Below, one piece after another: positions 60,986 through 64,000 of a DNA stretch of 64,000 nucleotides (position 1 is its first letter; every line of letters starts with the position of its first letter). Made by a program: the position numbers and the translations under genes. The notes below the pieces were generated by a model. The model was given only the letters and a program-made list of their open reading frames with translations, was not told the origin of the DNA and did not search any database. The DNA is from Nitrincola tibetensis (lineage in GTDB: Bacteria > Pseudomonadota > Gammaproteobacteria > Pseudomonadales > Balneatricaceae), in assembly GCF_003284585.1 (NCBI RefSeq), contig NZ_QKRX01000006.1, forward strand, positions 172,345 to 236,344, given 5' to 3'.

Positions 60986-61459
60986 ATGAAAAGACAACAA
61001 GGTTTTACATTGATCGAGCTGATGATCGTTGTGGCTATCATTGGTATTTTGGCTGCTATCGCGCTGCCACAGTATCAAAATTATCTTGCCCGTTCGCAAT
61101 TTGCAGAGTCTCATACTCTTCTCAGTGGTGCAAGGACAGCAATTCAAGAAAGAATTGATTCAGGTACAGCTTTTGCTGCTTCTACTGGAGCACCGAATGC
61201 TGCAACTAACATCTTAGGTGTTCAATTAGTTGGTCAATATGGCTCTCTAGGAACTGTCGCTGCACCAACAGCACCAGCTTTTGCAGTTGCTGATGCAACT
61301 TATAATCTAGACTATGAGTTCGGGGCTGCTACTAACCAAAACCTAAGTGGTTTAGCTGTCCGTTACCGTTATACTACGGCTACTGGTGTTTGGGATTGCT
61401 TTACTACTGTTGCTGCTCAATATGCAACTCAATGTCAAACTGTTGCCGCGCTACCTTAA
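60986..61459 (+). CDS. pilA: Type IV major pilin PilA
   Basis: A 157-residue type IVa pilin. The short leader MKRQQG ends before the methylated Phe of [20 protein letters not shown], with Glu at +5. A C-terminal disulfide loop is formed by WDCFTT and YATQCQT. GGAG lies 6 nt before the ATG. A sigma-54 promoter and a strong terminator frame it as a single-gene unit. It assembles the pilus for adhesion, twitching and DNA uptake. Confidence 0.92.
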   Translation: MKRQQGFTLIELMIVVAIIGILAAIALPQYQNYLARSQFAESHTLLSGARTAIQERIDSGTAFAASTGAPNAATNILGVQLVGQYGSLGTVAAPTAPAFAVADATYNLDYEFGAATNQNLSGLAVRYRYTTATGVWDCFTTVAAQYATQCQTVAALP

Positions 61460-61467
61460 GCACTTTG

Positions 61468-61508
61468 AAAGCTGATAAGTTTATTTATAATACTTATCAG
61501 CTTTTTAG
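61468..61508 (+). terminator. Terminator after pilA
   Basis: A perfect 13-bp stem, AAAGCTGATAAGT (61468-61480) with ACTTATCAGCTTT (61492-61504), an 11-nt loop and T residues at the 3' end. Confidence 0.9.
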
Positions 61509-61534
61509 TTGGCTATTAGAATGATGGTGATAAC

Positions 61535-61978
61535 TTGTTCAAGCAAATAGGATTCACATTACTTGAGTTGATAATTGTATTACTGATAATTTCTATTCTA
61601 GCGCTCATAGGTATAAATCAATATCAGTTATTTGTTGCAAGAGCCCAATTCAGTGAATCCCTGGTTGTTTTTAGTGGTGCTAAAACTCCAGTACAAGAGA
61701 AAATTGATTTAGGCGTTTCTTTTTCTGCATCTACAGGGTTACCAAACTCATCTACAAATGTGCTAGGTATCGCCCTAACAAGTAACTATGGCATTTTATC
61801 TGTCCCAGAGTTTAATCCAAATAACAATATTTATATACTTACTTTTACTTTTAATGAAAATGTTAATGCAAACTTACGTAATCGTATTGTTAATCTAGAA
61901 TATGATAGATCTATTGGTGAGTGGAGTTGTGTAACTAATGTTACCGACCGTTTTTCTGTTGGTTGCGTATCATTATAG
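61535..61978 (+). CDS. Second type IV pilin-like protein
   Basis: A 147-residue paralog of the upstream PilA: leader MFKQIG, then FTLLELIIVLLIISILALIG with Glu+5 kept, and ARAQFSESLVVFSGAK matching [16 protein letters not shown]. The disulfide cysteines are in WSCVTN and VGCVSL. It begins with TTG and has only GGTGA upstream. It has no promoter I can see after the pilA terminator and is richer in AT, Ile and Asn than PilA. It may be a minor or poorly expressed pilin, or a silent variant copy. Confidence 0.8.
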   Translation: MFKQIGFTLLELIIVLLIISILALIGINQYQLFVARAQFSESLVVFSGAKTPVQEKIDLGVSFSASTGLPNSSTNVLGIALTSNYGILSVPEFNPNNNIYILTFTFNENVNANLRNRIVNLEYDRSIGEWSCVTNVTDRFSVGCVSL

Positions 61979-62298
61979 CTGGAATTGATTTTTATTAACC
62001 TTATTAAAGGTGTTGTTAATTTATAATATTAGTCCGGTAGTGCTTTATATTTGATTTAATATAGTTCCTTCATGATGTCCCCCACGCAAGCTCAGCCAAG
62101 AGCAGCAAGAACTACTTAGGTAGAAAGCGATTCGGCTCCGAGATAAAGGCAAAGCCTTCCGCGAGATCAGTCAAGTTTTCAGGAAAAACGCATTAAACCA
62201 TCAGGGTGGATGCAGCTTGTAGCTGATTTTTAATTTTCAATATACACGCCGGAGCATAATGTGATTTGATGATTCCTTTGTAAAGGAAAATCCTAAAA
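61979..62298. other. Intergenic region with transposase fragment
   Basis: Apart from the IS630-like fragment at 62088-62222, no gene is seen. TTTCC and GGAAA near 62266-62290 lie before the ISAs1 pseudogene and could belong to its left end. Confidence 0.45.
62088..62222 (+). pseudogene. IS630-like transposase N-terminal fragment
   Basis: A single frame with one internal stop reads KLSQEQQELLR, stop, then AIRLRDKGKAFREISQVF. This resembles the first helix-turn-helix of IS630-type transposases. No start codon and no catalytic part remain. Confidence 0.45.
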
Positions 62299-63173
62299 AT
62301 GGCCTCTCCCGCTGAACATCTTGCTGTGATCAAAGATCCTCGTCAGACATGGAAGGTAGAACATAATTTAACTGACATTCTCTTGCTGACTATTTGTGCA
62401 GTGATGGCAGGGTCTGAAGGATGTGATGAGATTGAAGATTTTGGTGAAGCTAAACTTGATGTTCTAAGAAGTTATGGTGATTTTGATTCAGGCCCTCCTA
62501 GGGCAGATACGATTGCAAGAGTTATCGGCATGATTAATCCAAAGCATTTCCAACGAATCTCTGCCGATTGGATGCAAGAGCGACATCAAGCCACCGCAGG
62601 TGAAGTCATTGCAATTGATGGAAAAACACACCGAGGCTCTTACGACAAGAGTCGAAAGAAAGGAGCGATCCACATTGTTAGTGCTTTTAGTGCGGCCAAT
62701 GGTGTGGTTCTTGGACAGGTGAAAACGTAGCAGAAGTCGAATGAAATTACTGCGATCCCAGAGCTGCTTAAATTGCTAAATTTAGATGGTTGTTTGGTTA
62801 CGATTGACGCAATGGGTTGCCAGAAAAAATAGCATTAGACATTGTTAACTATAGCGCTGACTATTTATTATTGGCCGTTAAAGGCAATCAGCCAAAACTT
62901 GATAATACTGTTGAGCGCAACGTTCCGATGAACAAGATAGCGGTCTATGATGGAGATTCGTATACAGCGCAAGAGGAAAGTCATGGTCGTTAGGAAATGC
63001 GCGTACATGTAGTTGGTGATATTGATGAAAAATTTCAAGATATTACCTATGAGGGGGCTGGATTAAAAAAGCTTTGTGTCGTCGTTTCTTTCCGTCAGGA
63101 AGGTGATCAAATACCCGATCATGCTACGATATGTTACTACATAAGTTCGAAAGATCCCGCTCTGTTAGCCTAG
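62299..63173 (+). pseudogene. ISAs1-family transposase pseudogene
   Basis: The N-terminal 143 codons are intact (EHLAVIKDPRQTWKVEHNLT, then EVIAIDGKTHRGSYDKS with the first catalytic Asp). A TAG at 62728 interrupts the frame, a further change shifts it near 62810, and another TAG occurs at 62992. Later segments are still recognisable (YLLLAVKGNQPKL, EESHGR, ICYYISS). The end of the roughly 370-residue enzyme is missing. Confidence 0.88.
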
Positions 63174-63232
63174 TTGTCCACTTGGCAATTTAACCTTTTA
63201 AAATCCTTTGAGCGGGTGGAATGAGAACCGTT

Positions 63233-63390
63233 ATGCCTCGTTATTCCAGTGAGCGTAAAGCGTCAGAACTAAAGAAGTTGCAACCCCCTTTAAAGTGTTC
63301 AGTTGCATCCGTATCTTCAGAAGAAGGCATTCTTTCGATAACCCTGTATAGTTGGTTAAAAAAATGCCGTTTAAAAGAAAGCGCTCATTC
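63233..63390 (+). pseudogene. Transposase N-terminal HTH fragment
   Basis: MPRYSSERKASELKKLQPPL followed by an HTH-like EEGILSITLYSWLKKCR resembles the OrfA start of IS3-related transposases (RYSxERKxxxLKKLLPP, EEGISEATLYNWR). It runs into unrelated sequence before the IS66 remnant. Confidence 0.6.
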
Positions 63391-63458
63391 TAATACGTTC
63401 TGTCCCTCATATTCATCGCGCGATAATCTAGCCTCCTATTTATTTAGGAGAGCATCAT

Positions 63459-63768
63459 ATGAAACTCTATACCCGTCATACCCCAGAGCAATGGCAGATC
63501 TTTATCGATCAGTGGCGCAACAGCGGTCTCTCCGTTGCACGTTTTTGCGATGAGCAAGGCTTAGGCTATGCCAGCTTTTGTGACTGGCGCAAGCGATTTA
63601 TCAATGAACGTCCAGTCAGCTCCCAATCCCAGCGCTCAGAAGAGGCTGCATTTATTGACCTTGGCACCTTGGCACCTTGGCGCCTTGTCAGTCAGTCATG
63701 CAGGTAGCGGCTGGTCGATAGTGCTCAGTTTAGGCGAGGGTGTCGAGCTTCGCCTGAGTCGTCACTGA
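63459..63768 (+). pseudogene. IS66-type TnpA accessory gene, frameshifted
   Basis: The frame opens well, with AGGAG before ATG 63459 and RHTPEQWQIFIDQWRNSGLS followed by VARFCDEQGLGYASFCDWRK. It then passes through tandem CTTGGCAC copies (63661-63682) where the frame slips and stops at 63707. The expected C-terminus (SGWSIVLSLGEGVELRLSRH) continues in another frame to 63768. Confidence 0.85.
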
Positions 63769-63920
63769 TGTTTGCGCCCGGCAATCTTGCTCGGATCTGG
63801 CTTTGCACTCAACCGACTGACATGCGCAAGTCATTTCAAGGATTGAGTGCATTGGTGAAGAATCAGCTTAACCACAACCCGCTGAGAACAGTGTTCTACG
63901 TGATGAAAACGAGGCACTGA
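63768..63920 (+). pseudogene. IS66-type TnpB fragment
   Basis: ATG 63768 overlaps the end of the TnpA frame. MFAPGNLARIWLCTQPTDMR and KSFQGLSALVKNQLNHNPL match the start of IS66 TnpB (Orf2). After about 40 residues an internal deletion joins it to TnpC sequence in another frame. Confidence 0.8.
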
Positions 63921-64000
63921 AACGACGAGTGGCCTGGTTCGAGAAGCAGTTATTTGGTGAGAAATCGGAGAAGCGTCCGGTTGATAATCCACATCAGCCC
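63887..64000 (+). pseudogene. IS66-type TnpC fragment, runs off the window
   Basis: NSVLRDENEALKRRVAWFEK followed by QLFGEKSEKRPVDNP is the N-terminal leucine-zipper region of IS66 TnpC transposases. It lacks its own start because of the upstream deletion. The rest lies beyond the window, so whether the remainder is intact is unknown. Confidence 0.75.

Noticed and set aside
1..64000. CRISPR arrays, tRNA and rRNA genes
   Set aside because: I looked for regularly spaced repeats and conserved RNA gene segments and saw none.

Overview
The window is chromosomal DNA of a gammaproteobacterium, probably a marine or brackish Oceanospirillales/Alteromonadales-like lineage. This is inferred from gene families (ArsJ, OlsF, PhnCDE, WbpM, PilA), E. 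coli-like Pho boxes and a moderate base composition. It carries no rRNA, tRNA or CRISPR array that I can see. It reads as a core backbone cut by accessory segments.

1-10.1 kb is an arsenic/metal island. It holds a truncated ArsP-like permease with a thioredoxin-like protein and sigma factor SigZ, then arsR-acr3-arsA-arsH, then the arsenate-specific GAPDH-arsJ pair with a second arsR and a second acr3. Together they cover arsenite extrusion (Acr3 with or without ArsA), organoarsenical oxidation (ArsH) and export of 1-arseno-3-phosphoglycerate (GAPDH plus ArsJ). 10.2-15 kb holds a CBS protein, an unknown protein, an MFS transporter and a PII-like protein plus a CPA1 K+/H+ antiporter, preceded by a well-structured leader RNA candidate.

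15-36.7 kb and 47.7-53.9 kb form what looks like a phosphate-starvation regulon. Pho boxes (7-4-7 direct repeats of CTGTCAT type) precede a PHP-glycosyltransferase fusion, phnDCEE, olsF (ornithine lipid synthase), a PAP2 phosphatase plus GT28-like glycosyltransferase pair, an EAL-CBS-GGDEF protein and two Fe(III)/2-aminoethylphosphonate-type ABC importers. The predicted logic is to import organic phosphorus, replace phospholipids by ornithine lipids and glycolipids, and adjust c-di-GMP. A toxin-antitoxin/lipase island (22.0-26.0 kb) with decayed duplicate fragments interrupts it.

36.7-44.7 kb is an AT-rich bacteriocin/RiPP-like cluster on the minus strand. It contains an HlyD-type adaptor, a 61-aa LuxR-type regulator, two double-glycine-leader peptides that share an unusual C-terminal motif, several small membrane proteins (candidate immunity), a JmjC/cupin hydroxylase and a C39-peptidase ABC exporter. 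A matched pair of dyad operators sits at activator distance from two -10 boxes. This is the best candidate for an undescribed system. An IS605-type element (TnpA plus TnpB) lies beside it, followed by a broken Rpn gene.

54-59.6 kb is a surface polysaccharide locus (initiating sugar transferase, WbpM-like dehydratase, O-antigen ligase/polymerase) with an inserted RelE/HigB-HigA-type pair. 60.7-62 kb has two tandem type IV pilins with a sigma-54 promoter and an upstream activator dyad. The right end is an IS graveyard (IS630-, ISAs1- and IS66-like remnants).
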